Source of the DNA: Oceanospirillum linum
GTDB lineage: Bacteria > Pseudomonadota > Gammaproteobacteria > Pseudomonadales > Halomonadaceae
DNA: 64,000 bases
NCBI RefSeq assembly: GCF_001995095.2
Contig: NZ_MTSD02000006.1
Span: 62,001-126,000, forward strand
Reading direction: 5' to 3'
Part shown: piece after piece, positions 8,394 to 16,866 of the stretch
How the letters are laid out: every line of letters begins with the position of its first letter
Numbering within the stretch: the first letter of the stretch is position 1
Notes under the pieces: model-generated
Databases searched by the model: none
The model's input: only the letters and a program-made list of their open reading frames with translations
Told to the model about the DNA's origin: nothing
Position numbers and translations under genes: made by a program

Positions 8394-8855
8394 TTAGTCC
8401 AGATAGTAGGGATCTTTTATATTGAGGCTTGCCAGAAGTTCTATCTCTAGAGATTCCATCTCTTCGGCTTCCTCGTCTGCAATATGATCATAACCTAACA
8501 GATGCAGACACCCATGGATGATCATATGAGCCCAATGGTCTTGCAGGGCCTTATGTTGTTCAACCGCTTCCTGTGCGACAACATCAGCACAGACAATCAG
8601 ATCACCCAATAAGGGTAATGCAAGATCGGGTGGTGATTCAAAAGGAAAAGATAAGACATTCGTCGGCTTCTCTTTTCCTCTGTATTGGTGGTTGAGCTGT
8701 TGACTCTCTTCCGGCGTCACCACACGAATGGTAACTTCATGACCTGTGTCTTCGTGGGCATCCAGAACCGCCTGAACCCAGCGTGCGAGATCCGGCTTGT
8801 TGGGCAGATTCTTATTATCACATGCAATCTGCAGATCGATCAGTGCCTGAGTCAT
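8394..8855 (-). CDS. ybeY: endoribonuclease YbeY (rRNA maturation factor)
   Basis: A zinc-dependent RNase involved in 16S rRNA 3'-end maturation and 70S ribosome quality control. The product is 153 residues, the family length. The metal-binding [11 protein letters not shown] motif (H-x3-H-x5-H pattern) is intact near residue 115. The frame continues upstream to 9059, but that extension lies antisense-free inside phoH and has no homology. The ATG at 8855, ten bases after the phoH-like stop, gives the normal N-terminus MTQALIDLQ. Translational coupling to the preceding gene is likely. Confidence 0.93.
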   Translation of the reverse strand: MTQALIDLQIACDNKNLPNKPDLARWVQAVLDAHEDTGHEVTIRVVTPEESQQLNHQYRGKEKPTNVLSFPFESPPDLALPLLGDLIVCADVVAQEAVEQHKALQDHWAHMIIHGCLHLLGYDHIADEEAEEMESLEIELLASLNIKDPYYLD

Positions 8856-8865
8856 AAGAGGTTCG

Positions 8866-9996
8866 CTACTTGTCAGTCGTTTTGGTATTTTCCGGGGTGC
8901 TATGGGCCTCAGACAGTGCCTCCCTGAGTGCCTCTTTACGTGCAGCCTCTCGGGCCTGGCGGGCTTGTTGTTCCTTAATTTCAGCTTCGGCCTCATGCTT
9001 ATCATAGGCCTCAACGATGCGCTGAACCATAGGGTGACGTACCACATCTTTGGAATCAAAGCGGGTTACGCCCACACCGTCAACGCCATCAAGAACATCC
9101 AGCACGTGTATCAGGCCTGACTTCTGACCTTTTGGCAGATCAACCTGAGTAACGTCACCTGTAATAACGGCGGTGGAGCCAAAACCGATCCGGGTCAGGA
9201 ACATTTTCATCTGCTCCCGGGTGGTGTTCTGGCTTTCATCCAGAATAATAAATGCATTATTCAGTGTTCGGCCACGCATATATGCCAGAGGTGCAACTTC
9301 AATAATATTACGTTCAATCAGTTTGGCAACCTGCTCAAAACCAAGCATCTCATAAAGGGCGTCGTACAGCGGGCGCAGGTAAGGGTCAACCTTCTGAGAC
9401 AGATCCCCGGGCAGAAATCCCAGTTTCTCACCGGCTTCAACCGCTGGGCGTACCAGCAGAATACGTCGGACTTCATCATTGGTTAACGCTTCAACGGCAC
9501 AGGCTACGGCCAGGTAGGTTTTACCGGTACCTGCAGGGCCAACACCAAAGTTAATATCGTTGGTCAGGACGGTGCGTACATATTTCTGCTGGTTTGGGCC
9601 CCGGGGCTGGATTGTGCCCTTAGGTGTGCGCAGGGTGATAAGCTTGTCAGCCGCCCCTTCCTGATCTTGCTGACGGGTGTTCAGCATTTCACTAATACCA
9701 GAGCTTTGCAGGTGCAGGTGGATCGATTCTGGGGTCAGCTCTTTCTTCCCGGTATCCTGATACAGAGATTCAAGAAGACTGGCCGCCGCTTTTACCAGGT
9801 TTAGTTCACCGGCCAGCTGAAACTGATTGCTGCGATTGCGGATGATGATATTCATCCGGCTTTCAATCAGGCGCAGATGCTCATCATGCAGGCCACACAG
9901 ATTGGCCAGGCGCTGGGCATCATTGGGTTCTAAGTCGAGCTTCAGGATATGAGTTTGGCTGTTACTGTTCAAAGCGTTACCTGTTGTTGCCAGCAT
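8866..9996 (-). CDS. ybeZ: PhoH-like ATPase YbeZ
   Basis: A cytoplasmic P-loop ATPase of the PhoH family, partner of YbeY in RNA metabolism. Walker A GPAGTGKT is at residues 153-160, and Walker [10 protein letters not shown] follows about 95 residues later. An N-terminal KH-like segment (about residues 15-80) precedes the ATPase domain. The charged C-terminal tail rich in Glu, Ala and Lys is common in this family. The length of 376 is slightly above E. coli YbeZ (346), mostly because of this tail. Order miaB, ybeZ, ybeY, corC on one strand matches E. coli. Confidence 0.94.
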   Translation of the reverse strand: MLATTGNALNSNSQTHILKLDLEPNDAQRLANLCGLHDEHLRLIESRMNIIIRNRSNQFQLAGELNLVKAAASLLESLYQDTGKKELTPESIHLHLQSSGISEMLNTRQQDQEGAADKLITLRTPKGTIQPRGPNQQKYVRTVLTNDINFGVGPAGTGKTYLAVACAVEALTNDEVRRILLVRPAVEAGEKLGFLPGDLSQKVDPYLRPLYDALYEMLGFEQVAKLIERNIIEVAPLAYMRGRTLNNAFIILDESQNTTREQMKMFLTRIGFGSTAVITGDVTQVDLPKGQKSGLIHVLDVLDGVDGVGVTRFDSKDVVRHPMVQRIVEAYDKHEAEAEIKEQQARQAREAARKEALREALSEAHSTPENTKTTDK

Positions 9997-10094
9997 CTTG
10001 TGTCCTCTCAGGCTGATTATTTTATCAGCTTGCCTGTGAGGTGTGACAAAAAGCTTAAAGCATCGTGAGTTCAGAATTCAGTATAGCGAATCCG

Positions 10095-10136
10095 CTTCAG
10101 CTCAGGCCTATATGACGGGCCGCAGCTGAAACGGTC
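10095..10136 (-). other. hairpin between miaB and ybeZ
   Basis: CGTTTCAGCT pairs with AGCTGAAGCG (one G-U), with an inner GGCC/GGCC pairing. No T run follows, so it is not an obvious terminator. It may protect or attenuate the miaB-ybeZ message in the 165-base gap. A TATACT lies just downstream on the minus strand. Confidence 0.4.
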
Positions 10137-10161
10137 AGGATACCTCGGTATGGTCTGCAGA

Positions 10162-11505
10162 TCAGTAGCTAAGGTTATCAATACGCTCAGCACGTAATGA
10201 ATTTGGGAAAGCCTCGGTGATTCTTACATCGATAAAGCGCCCGATCAGCTCCATAGGGTCTTCGGTGCGAAAGTTCACGACACGATTATTCTCGGTGCGT
10301 CCCTGAAGCTCTCCCGGATCACGCAGAGAGAACCCTGTTACCAGAATACGCTCTGTATTCCCCACCATACGGCGGGAGATCTGCATGGACTGCTGGTTAA
10401 TTCGGTCCTGTAATATATTCAGGCGCTGCTTTTTCACCTCTTCCGGTGTGTTATCTGCCATATCGGAGGCCGGTGTTCCCGGTCGCGGGCTATAGATGAA
10501 ACTAAAGGAGTGATCAAAGCCGATTTGGGCGATCAGGTTCATGGTATCTTCAAAATCCTGATCCGTTTCATTCGGGAAGCCAACAATAAAATCGGATGAG
10601 AAGCTGATCCCCGGGCGGTTAGCGCGGATACGTTCCATCTTACTGATATATTCGTCACGGGTGTGGCCGCGTTTCATCGCTGCCAGAATCGTATCTGAGC
10701 CACTTTGTACCGGAAGGTGCAGGTGACTGACCAGTTCAGGGATATCTTTATAGGCTTCAATCAGACTGTCACTGAATTCCACTGGGTGGGAGGTGGTAAA
10801 GCGGATGCGATCAATACCTTCAACTGCAGCCACAAAGCTGATCAACTCGGCAAGGTCAATCTCTTCACCTTCCTCATTGTGCCCCCGGTAGGCATTAACA
10901 TTTTGCCCTAACAAGTTGATTTCGCGCACTCCCTGGTCTGCCAGGTGCACGACTTCCGCGACGACGTCTTCAAACGGTCGTGAAACCTCCTCCCCACGGG
11001 TATAAGGAACCACGCAGAAAGTGCAGTATTTACTACAGCCTTCCATGATGGAAACAAAAGCGGAAGCCCCTTCTACTTTTGGTGCTGGCAGGCGGTCAAA
11101 TTTTTCAATCTCAGGGAAAGTAACATCCACTACCGAAATCTTATTCTGCTTAGAGGCATCAATCATTTCCGGTATGCGGTGCAGAGTCTGTGGGCCGAAG
11201 ATGACGTCGACGTGCTTGGCGCGTTTACGGATGTTATCGCCTTCCTGACTCGCGACACAGCCGCCAACGCCAATCACAAGGTCTGGGTTTTTATCTTTCA
11301 GTTTTTTCCAGCGGCCCAGCTGATGGAAAACTTTGTCCTGAGCTTTTTCACGGATCGAACAGGTATTCAGCAGGACAACATCTGCTTCGTTTTCGTTATC
11401 GGTAAGCTCCAGTTCATGGCTCTCACCCAGAAGATCGGCCATACGGGAGGAGTCATACTCATTCATCTGACACCCGTGGGTTTTGATGAATAACTTTTTA
11501 GCCAT
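10162..11505 (-). CDS. miaB: tRNA-2-methylthio-N6-dimethylallyladenosine synthase MiaB
   Basis: A radical-SAM methylthiotransferase that adds the methylthio group to i6A37 of tRNAs reading UNN codons. The N-terminal cluster uses Cys12 ([12 protein letters not shown]), Cys49 ([11 protein letters not shown]) and Cys83 (GVGGC). The radical-SAM cluster uses Cys157, Cys161 and Cys164 ([13 protein letters not shown]), all at E. coli-like positions. A TRAM domain ends the protein. The frame extends to 11583, but the ATG at 11505 gives the conserved [11 protein letters not shown] and has an AGGTG six bases upstream. Product is 447 residues. Confidence 0.96.
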   Translation of the reverse strand: MAKKLFIKTHGCQMNEYDSSRMADLLGESHELELTDNENEADVVLLNTCSIREKAQDKVFHQLGRWKKLKDKNPDLVIGVGGCVASQEGDNIRKRAKHVDVIFGPQTLHRIPEMIDASKQNKISVVDVTFPEIEKFDRLPAPKVEGASAFVSIMEGCSKYCTFCVVPYTRGEEVSRPFEDVVAEVVHLADQGVREINLLGQNVNAYRGHNEEGEEIDLAELISFVAAVEGIDRIRFTTSHPVEFSDSLIEAYKDIPELVSHLHLPVQSGSDTILAAMKRGHTRDEYISKMERIRANRPGISFSSDFIVGFPNETDQDFEDTMNLIAQIGFDHSFSFIYSPRPGTPASDMADNTPEEVKKQRLNILQDRINQQSMQISRRMVGNTERILVTGFSLRDPGELQGRTENNRVVNFRTEDPMELIGRFIDVRITEAFPNSLRAERIDNLSY

Positions 11506-11581
11506 GGGAAAACACCTGTTCGTTCTTGGTACGGAAATAAGGATCTGCAGCGTTGTTGCCGCTGCCGATAAAAAACGCACC

Positions 11582-11587
11582 ATTATA
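11582..11587 (-). promoter_or_regulatory. candidate miaB -10 box
   Basis: A perfect TATAAT on the minus strand lies about 77 bases upstream of the chosen miaB start. No good -35 is visible. Confidence 0.35.
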
Positions 11588-11650
11588 CGAGTCGAAAAGC
11601 CAAGCGCATAGCTCTGGTATAGAAAAACTCGCTTAAGTAAGGGGGGAAGC

Positions 11651-11715
11651 GCAGAGTGTTCTGCACACGGTTATGCTGTTCGTCTGCCTCTGGGTAGCTG
11701 CCAGCGCTGTGCAGA
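11651..11715. other. inverted repeats in the miaB/tpm gap
   Basis: TCTGCACA (11660-11667) is repeated inverted as TGTGCAGA (11708-11715), and a local hairpin GCAGA-GTGT-TCTGC overlaps its left arm (11651-11664). They lie in the 420-base divergent region between miaB and tpm, which otherwise shows only a miaB -10 box. No coding potential is convincing here. Confidence 0.35.
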
Positions 11716-11925
11716 CCGAAAGCTTTGCGTGTTGCTCATGCTCTTTTAGGCCGGAGTTCCGGAGATTACGGGTATGAAGAGTCTGTCAATTTGAGGCAGA
11801 CCTTGTATTATCAGAGTTTTGGATGGTTCATCGAAATCACAATATAGGCTGGTTGAAAACATCAGTGGTTTTGTGTGGGCCTGATACATTATTAGCATAA
11901 CAGACCTGAAACAGTAGGATTCGGT

Positions 11926-12633
11926 ATGGATAAGGCATTCTGGCATCAGCGTTGGGAAGAAGGGCGAATTGGTTTTCATCAGGATGACGTGCATCCTGCC
12001 TTGCCGGCGTACTGGAATCCGGTACCTGAAAAACTACTGGCTTCTGATGATCTTTCCGAGGCCGCTGTTAAAGGGCGCCGTATTGTCTTTGTGCCGCTTT
12101 GTGGCAAGAGTAATGATATGGTTTGGCTGGCAGACCAGGGATGGCAGGTTATCGGTGTGGAGTTGAGTGAGCGTGCGGTGAAGGATTTCTTTATCGCTCA
12201 GGGGTTATCTCCGGTTCATACGCAGGTGGCGGATCAGCTTTCCAGTTACCAGGCCGGGCCTTATCTGCTCTATTGTGGTGATATGTTCCATCTGCATCGC
12301 CAGCATATGATGGCGGTTACAGCGGTTTATGACCGGGCATCCCTGGTGGCTCTGCCTGAAGCAAAGCGCCACCGCTATGCCTTTCACCTTGCGCAGATGC
12401 TCTCTCCTGCAGTTGAAATGTTACTGGTCAGCCTTGAGCATGATAAGCCCGCAGGGCCTCCATTTTCGGTGGAGGCGGCTGAGATTGAGTGGCTTTTCGG
12501 GGCTAATTTTGAGATTACACCTCTTGCCCGGCTTGAGGAAGATGAGCGTCAGGTAACGGATGTGGTGTATCGAATGGTGCGGAAGGGGCTGAAATCGGTT
12601 TCTGACAGGAAGCGTAAGAGCGCTGGTTTATAG
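11926..12633 (+). CDS. tpm: thiopurine S-methyltransferase
   Basis: A SAM-dependent methyltransferase of the TPMT family; bacterial members methylate thiopurines and selenium or tellurium oxyanions. The N-terminus (FWHQRWEEGRIGFHQ) is the bacterial Tpm signature, followed by the SAM-binding FVPLCGKSNDMVWLA segment and YDRASLVALP, all in canonical order. The length of 235 is slightly longer than the usual 215-220 because of a basic C-terminal tail after VYRMVRK. It is a single gene, divergent from miaB and convergent with prc. Confidence 0.93.
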   Translation: MDKAFWHQRWEEGRIGFHQDDVHPALPAYWNPVPEKLLASDDLSEAAVKGRRIVFVPLCGKSNDMVWLADQGWQVIGVELSERAVKDFFIAQGLSPVHTQVADQLSSYQAGPYLLYCGDMFHLHRQHMMAVTAVYDRASLVALPEAKRHRYAFHLAQMLSPAVEMLLVSLEHDKPAGPPFSVEAAEIEWLFGANFEITPLARLEEDERQVTDVVYRMVRKGLKSVSDRKRKSAGL

Positions 12634-12639
12634 TCTTTT

Positions 12640-12681
12640 TATTAACCGAATAAGAGCAGGTATTAACCGAATAAAAGCAGG
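12640..12681 (+). repeat. 21-bp direct tandem repeat after tpm
   Basis: Two adjacent 21-base copies (TATTAACCGAATAARAGCAGG), differing at one position, lie between the tpm stop and its terminator. This is probably a local slippage duplication. Confidence 0.7.
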
Positions 12682-12710
12682 CCCTGCTGGCAGACAGCAG
12701 GGCCTTTTTT
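12680..12710 (+). terminator. terminator between convergent tpm and prc
   Basis: A ten-base perfect stem GGCCCTGCTG/CAGCAGGGCC with a five-base loop is followed by six Ts on the plus strand. The minus-strand side has TGCTTTTA, so it may also serve prc. Confidence 0.9.
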
Positions 12711-12713
12711 GTA

Positions 12714-14777
12714 TCAGTCAACATCTGCCATTGCGGTGTTGGCCAGATCAATCATATCCAGCAGGATACGGCCACTTTCCACTAACTCAGCATCCTGGTT
12801 CGGGTCTTCTTCCTTATCAGGAATATCGCTTAGCTTTTCCAGCGGTTGTAGTCCTTTAGCGGTGCGACGCTCATTTTCCAGAGCTAATTGTTGCGCTTCA
12901 ATACGCTCGCTTTCGGCTTTGCGGGCCTGTTCATTCAGGCTAATCTGTTTGACAGACCGCATCTGTTCAAACAGCGCTTGTTGGGCGGCAAGATACATCA
13001 GGTCAGGGTCTTGCTCTGCACGGGTCTGATGACGCTCTTTAAGCTCTGGTAACCAGAGCGATAAGGGGCTGTACTCTTTGTGGCGTACGGCCTGAACCTT
13101 ATCCCAGGGCAGAGCAAACTCCAGTGCGCTTTCACCAACCTGCTCGGTGTCCACAAGGCTTGGGTACTGAATATCAGGAACCACGCCCATATGCTGAGTA
13201 CTTTCACCGGAAATTCTGTAGAACTTGGCCCGGGTTAGCTTTAATTGCCCATGGTCCAGAGGTGTGACGGACTGAACCGTGCCTTTGCCAAAAGTCTGGC
13301 TACCAATAATGAGACCACGCTGGTAATCCTGGATCGCTCCGGCGAAGATCTCTGAAGCTGATGCGCTGAGGCGATTGACCAGAACCGCCAGAGGGCCGGT
13401 GTAGGCAATGCTTTTATCCGGATCACCCAGAATGTCGATGCGGCCTTCTGCATTACGAACCTGTACGGTTGCGCCGCGTTCGATAAACAGCCCCACCAGA
13501 GAGTTGGCTTCCTGCAGAGCACCGCCACCATTGTTACGCAGATCAATCACCAGGCCATCAATATCTTCAGACTGCAGCTCATTGATCAGACGTAAGACAT
13601 CACGGGTCGTGCTGCGGTAGTCTTCTTTCCCCTGTCGCCAGGCATCAAAATCCACATAAAATGCAGGAATATCAATGATGCCGATCTTTTTATCTTCGCC
13701 ATTCTCATTCAGCGTGACAATGGATTTTTTAGCAGCCTGATCCTCCAGTTTAACGGTATTACGGACGATGGATATTATCTGAGTTTGACTGTTATCGGTG
13801 GCATTGGCAGGGATCACCTGCAAGCGAACTGTGCTGGCTTTAGGGCCCCGAATCAGGTCAACGACTTCATCCAGTCGCCAGCCAACAACGTCGACAATAT
13901 TCTCATCATCCTGGCCGACACCGATAATTTTATCTGCTGGTTTCAGTTCACCGGCTTTCGCAACTGGTCCCCCCGGAACCAGGCTAACAACTTTGGTGAA
14001 TTCATCTTCCGTTTGCAGAAGTGCACCAATACCCTCCAGAGAGAGCTTCATCCGAATATTAAACGTTTCAGAACTACGGGGAGACTGATACTGAGTATGT
14101 GGGTCATATAGCTGCGTGTAAGCATTCATATAGATCTGAAAGACATCTTCACTGCGGGTCTGAGTGATGCGTTTCAGTTGATTCTCAAGGCGGCGTTTCA
14201 GTGTCTTCTTTGCATCAGCAAGGTCTTTGCCGGATAGCTTAAGGCTGAGCAGACTGTTTTCAAGGCGCTTGTCCCATAGTTGGTCAAGCTCTTTCTCATC
14301 CGCAGCCCAGGCAAAGTCTTTCCGGTCGATCATCAGGGCATCGTGCCGCTTAAAGGCATAATCATCCGAAAACGTATCCAGCAGCCTTAGCTGGCTTTGA
14401 ATACGGGACTCAACCTTTTGCTGGTACAAATTGTAGATCTCGAATGCAGCGGTCAGATCACCCTCCTTCAGACCATCATCGAGAAGATGCTGGTATTTAT
14501 TGAAGCGGTTGATTTCAGCCTGCGTGAAATAGGCTTTATTTCCATCGAGTTCTTCCAGAAAGTGCAGGTAGATCTCTTTGGATAGCTGATCATTGAGCTC
14601 AACTTCCCGGTAATGGCCATAATTCAGGCGTTCAACGATATCCTGAGCGGCTTTTTGCTGAGATTCTGTTGGTGCCAGAGTTCCGATTGCATCAGGGACT
14701 TCAGCCAGTGCTGTGCCGATTGTAAGACTGCTGGCTAAAAACAGTGCCAGTAAGCGGCGGGTAACCGTGGTTATCAT
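12714..14777 (-). CDS. prc: periplasmic tail-specific protease Prc
   Basis: Prc/Tsp is a periplasmic S41 protease that processes FtsI and degrades hydrolases such as MepS and tagged proteins. A Sec signal peptide covers residues 1-25 (cleavage near ALA|E). A helical N-terminal domain is followed by a PDZ domain at about residues 240-325 and the S41 core. The Ser-Lys dyad is Ser473 (in SASASE) and Lys498 (in TFGKGT), with Asp484, the same spacing as in E. coli. The DUF3340-type C-terminal domain is present. The length of 687 is close to E. coli (682). Convergent with tpm, divergent from apeB. Confidence 0.95.
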   Translation of the reverse strand: MITTVTRRLLALFLASSLTIGTALAEVPDAIGTLAPTESQQKAAQDIVERLNYGHYREVELNDQLSKEIYLHFLEELDGNKAYFTQAEINRFNKYQHLLDDGLKEGDLTAAFEIYNLYQQKVESRIQSQLRLLDTFSDDYAFKRHDALMIDRKDFAWAADEKELDQLWDKRLENSLLSLKLSGKDLADAKKTLKRRLENQLKRITQTRSEDVFQIYMNAYTQLYDPHTQYQSPRSSETFNIRMKLSLEGIGALLQTEDEFTKVVSLVPGGPVAKAGELKPADKIIGVGQDDENIVDVVGWRLDEVVDLIRGPKASTVRLQVIPANATDNSQTQIISIVRNTVKLEDQAAKKSIVTLNENGEDKKIGIIDIPAFYVDFDAWRQGKEDYRSTTRDVLRLINELQSEDIDGLVIDLRNNGGGALQEANSLVGLFIERGATVQVRNAEGRIDILGDPDKSIAYTGPLAVLVNRLSASASEIFAGAIQDYQRGLIIGSQTFGKGTVQSVTPLDHGQLKLTRAKFYRISGESTQHMGVVPDIQYPSLVDTEQVGESALEFALPWDKVQAVRHKEYSPLSLWLPELKERHQTRAEQDPDLMYLAAQQALFEQMRSVKQISLNEQARKAESERIEAQQLALENERRTAKGLQPLEKLSDIPDKEEDPNQDAELVESGRILLDMIDLANTAMADVD

Positions 14778-14979
14778 TCAACTCTCCGGGCCGGAGGCTT
14801 ACTTCGTAATTGAAGGAAACCTGTTAAGTAATCTTATGAATATTGTTTGAGTTAACTCTATGACTTTGCAAAGAATATGGTTACTGTTTGTCGGGAATCA
14901 AGGCAGTCGTACGATAAAACCTGATCTATTTGCCAGGAATGCCGTCCTTTTTTGGGAACGCTATTAAAAAGTCACGATT

Positions 14980-14988
14980 TGTTATAAT
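14980..14988 (+). promoter_or_regulatory. extended -10 promoter of apeB
   Basis: TGT-TATAAT is an extended -10 element with no evident -35. It lies about 90 bases upstream of the apeB ATG, in the 299-base prc/apeB divergent gap. Confidence 0.5.
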
Positions 14989-15076
14989 ACACCATGCCGT
15001 TCGTTTTGGTTCAGTTAAGAACTGCAAAGGCTTGACGGTTTCTTTTCTTCTTTGTTTTTTTGTCGCCGGGGTACCC

Positions 15077-16372
15077 ATGACTCAGAATGATTTCAACCAG
15101 CAGCTTTTAACCTTTCTTGATACTTCCCCGACGCCCTTTCATGCAACAAAAAACATAGTCGAGGCGTGCTTGTCAGCCGGATTTGAAGTATTGGAAGAGC
15201 GTGATAGCTGGGCACTGAAGCCCGGAGGACGTTATGTGGTTACCCGTAATCAGTCTTCTGTTATTGCGTTTACATTGCCTGCAGAAGGCGATGTAACAGC
15301 AACGGGCTTCCGTATGTCAGGGGCGCATACCGACAGTCCTTGCCTGAAGGTGAAAACAAACCCTGACCAGAAGGGACAGGGTTTCTTGCGCTTAGGTGTC
15401 GAGGTTTATGGTGGTGCTTTGCTAAGCACTTGGTTTGATCGCGATCTGTCTGTTGCCGGGCGGGTTTCATATCGGGATTTGTCCGGTGGTGTCCGGCATG
15501 CTCTTATTAACTTTGAGCGAGCTATAGGAACGGTGCCGAACCTGGCAATCCATCTGAATCGCGAAGCCAATAAGGGCGTTGAAATTAATGCCCAGAATCA
15601 TCTGCCCATTGTTCTGATGCAGCAGGAAGATGGAGCCCAGAGTTTTGCCGATCTGCTAAAAGGTCAGTTAGAGGCTCAGGGGAGCACCGATGTTTCTGAA
15701 GTTCTGGAGCATGAGTGCTTTGCCTATGACACCCAAACGGCTGCTGTTATCGGGTTTAAAGATGATTTCATCGCTTCAGCTCGCCTGGATAATTTACTGA
15801 GTTGCTTCATTGGTTTGAAGTCTTTGCTGGATGCTCCGCAGGCGGTTCCGTCACTTCTGGTGTGTAATGATCACGAAGAGGTGGGCAGTATGAGTGCATC
15901 CGGGGCGCAGGGGCCTTTTCTGCAATCGGTCTTGAAACGCATCGCCGGACAGGAAGAGCGTTATCAGCAGATGATTGCGGCCTCTATGATGGTGTCCTGT
16001 GATAATGCGCACGGTATTCATCCGAACTACGCCAGCTATCATGATAACAATCATGCCCCTCTTTTAAATGCTGGCCCGGTTATCAAACTGAATGCAAATC
16101 AGCGCTATGCTTCAAATAGCGAAAGTTCTGCCTGGTTCAGACTTGCCTGCCAACAAGCGGGGGTTGAGGTGCAAAGCTTTATTATGCGCAGTGATCTGGC
16201 TTGCGGGAGTACTATCGGGCCGATTACTTCGGCAGAGCTGGGCGTGAGGACGATTGATGTAGGCGTGCCTCAGTTTGCTATGCACTCGGTGCGTGAGCTG
16301 GCAGGAAGCCGGGATGCTTATATGCTCTACCGTGTGCTTAAGTGTTTTAATAGCCTGCCTGATATTGCCTAG
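15077..16372 (+). CDS. apeB: M18 family aminopeptidase
   Basis: A cytosolic dinuclear-zinc aminopeptidase with preference for acidic N-terminal residues (aspartyl aminopeptidase family). Metal and catalytic segments are visible: GAHTDSPCLK (first His, Asp), SARLDNLLSC (bridging Asp), CNDHEEVGSMSASGA (catalytic and ligand Glu) and the C-terminal FAMHSVRELAG (His). The length of 431 matches Pseudomonas ApeB (about 429). The frame is open from 14930, but the chosen ATG at 15077 gives the conserved MTQNDFNQQLLTFLD start; its Shine-Dalgarno is weak (GGGG). It is a monocistronic gene. Confidence 0.93.
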   Translation: MTQNDFNQQLLTFLDTSPTPFHATKNIVEACLSAGFEVLEERDSWALKPGGRYVVTRNQSSVIAFTLPAEGDVTATGFRMSGAHTDSPCLKVKTNPDQKGQGFLRLGVEVYGGALLSTWFDRDLSVAGRVSYRDLSGGVRHALINFERAIGTVPNLAIHLNREANKGVEINAQNHLPIVLMQQEDGAQSFADLLKGQLEAQGSTDVSEVLEHECFAYDTQTAAVIGFKDDFIASARLDNLLSCFIGLKSLLDAPQAVPSLLVCNDHEEVGSMSASGAQGPFLQSVLKRIAGQEERYQQMIAASMMVSCDNAHGIHPNYASYHDNNHAPLLNAGPVIKLNANQRYASNSESSAWFRLACQQAGVEVQSFIMRSDLACGSTIGPITSAELGVRTIDVGVPQFAMHSVRELAGSRDAYMLYRVLKCFNSLPDIA

Positions 16373-16568
16373 GTTTTACTGGAGGGTTGGTCGGGCTGAT
16401 TTATGTGTCTGATCAATCCGGTATTATTACGGAAGTAAATCTCGGGCTTTTCGGATTTTGTCTGTAATAGCGAGCTGTCAGGTTCAGGCTGCAGATTTTC
16501 TGATAAAAGAAAGGTCGTGTTTTAAAAGACGGTATCTTAAGAAGAAAGCTGGCGAGGAATTTCAGGCA

Positions 16569-16591
16569 TAAAAAAACCGGCCTTTAGCCGG
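16569..16591 (-). terminator. terminator of tRNA-Asn
   Basis: On the minus strand, CCGGC-TAAAG-GCCGG is followed by seven Ts, about 10 bases beyond the tRNA 3' end. The preceding 195 bases after apeB show no gene. Confidence 0.9.
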
Positions 16592-16601
16592 ATTAGAAAG
16601 T

Positions 16602-16677
16602 TGGCTCCCCGAGCAGGACTCGAACCTGCGACCAATAGATTAACAGTCTACTGCTCTACCAACTGAGCTATCAGGGA
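16602..16677 (-). tRNA. tRNA-Asn (anticodon GTT)
   Basis: A full cloverleaf of 76 bases including encoded CCA. The acceptor arm TCCCTGA/TCGGGGA (one G-U) closes it. The D arm (GCTC...GAGC), an anticodon stem with loop CTGTTAA and a T arm with GGTTCGAGTCC are standard. The GTT anticodon specifies asparagine. It has its own promoter and terminator, so it is a single-gene unit. Confidence 0.97.
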
Positions 16678-16701
16678 ACTGTGCTCAACTTTCGAGACCG
16701 C

Positions 16702-16729
16702 ATTATAGAGATCAAAATATTTTGGTCAA
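16702..16729 (-). promoter_or_regulatory. promoter of tRNA-Asn
   Basis: On the minus strand, TTGACC, a 16-base spacer and a perfect TATAAT are followed by a GC-rich discriminator (GCGGTC), the form expected for a stringently controlled stable-RNA promoter. It ends about 25 bases before the tRNA. Confidence 0.88.
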
Positions 16730-16866
16730 GCATTTTTTGAAAAAAATATTATTTTTTAATAGGTTATATTCAAAGCTCTGTATTTCACTCTGTTTTGATT
16801 TGGGTGCCAGCCTCTAAGCTTTCTGGGTTGAGCGCATTGGATTACTGTCAAAGCGCAAGCTTTTCG

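Noticed and set aside
8856-9059. N-terminal extension of ybeY
   Set aside because: It lies within the ybeZ coding region, is basic and lacks similarity; the ATG at 8855 gives the family start.
12640-12710. Tandem repeats as a CRISPR-like or mobile element remnant
   Set aside because: Only two adjacent 21-base copies without spacers, directly ahead of a normal terminator; simple slippage explains it.
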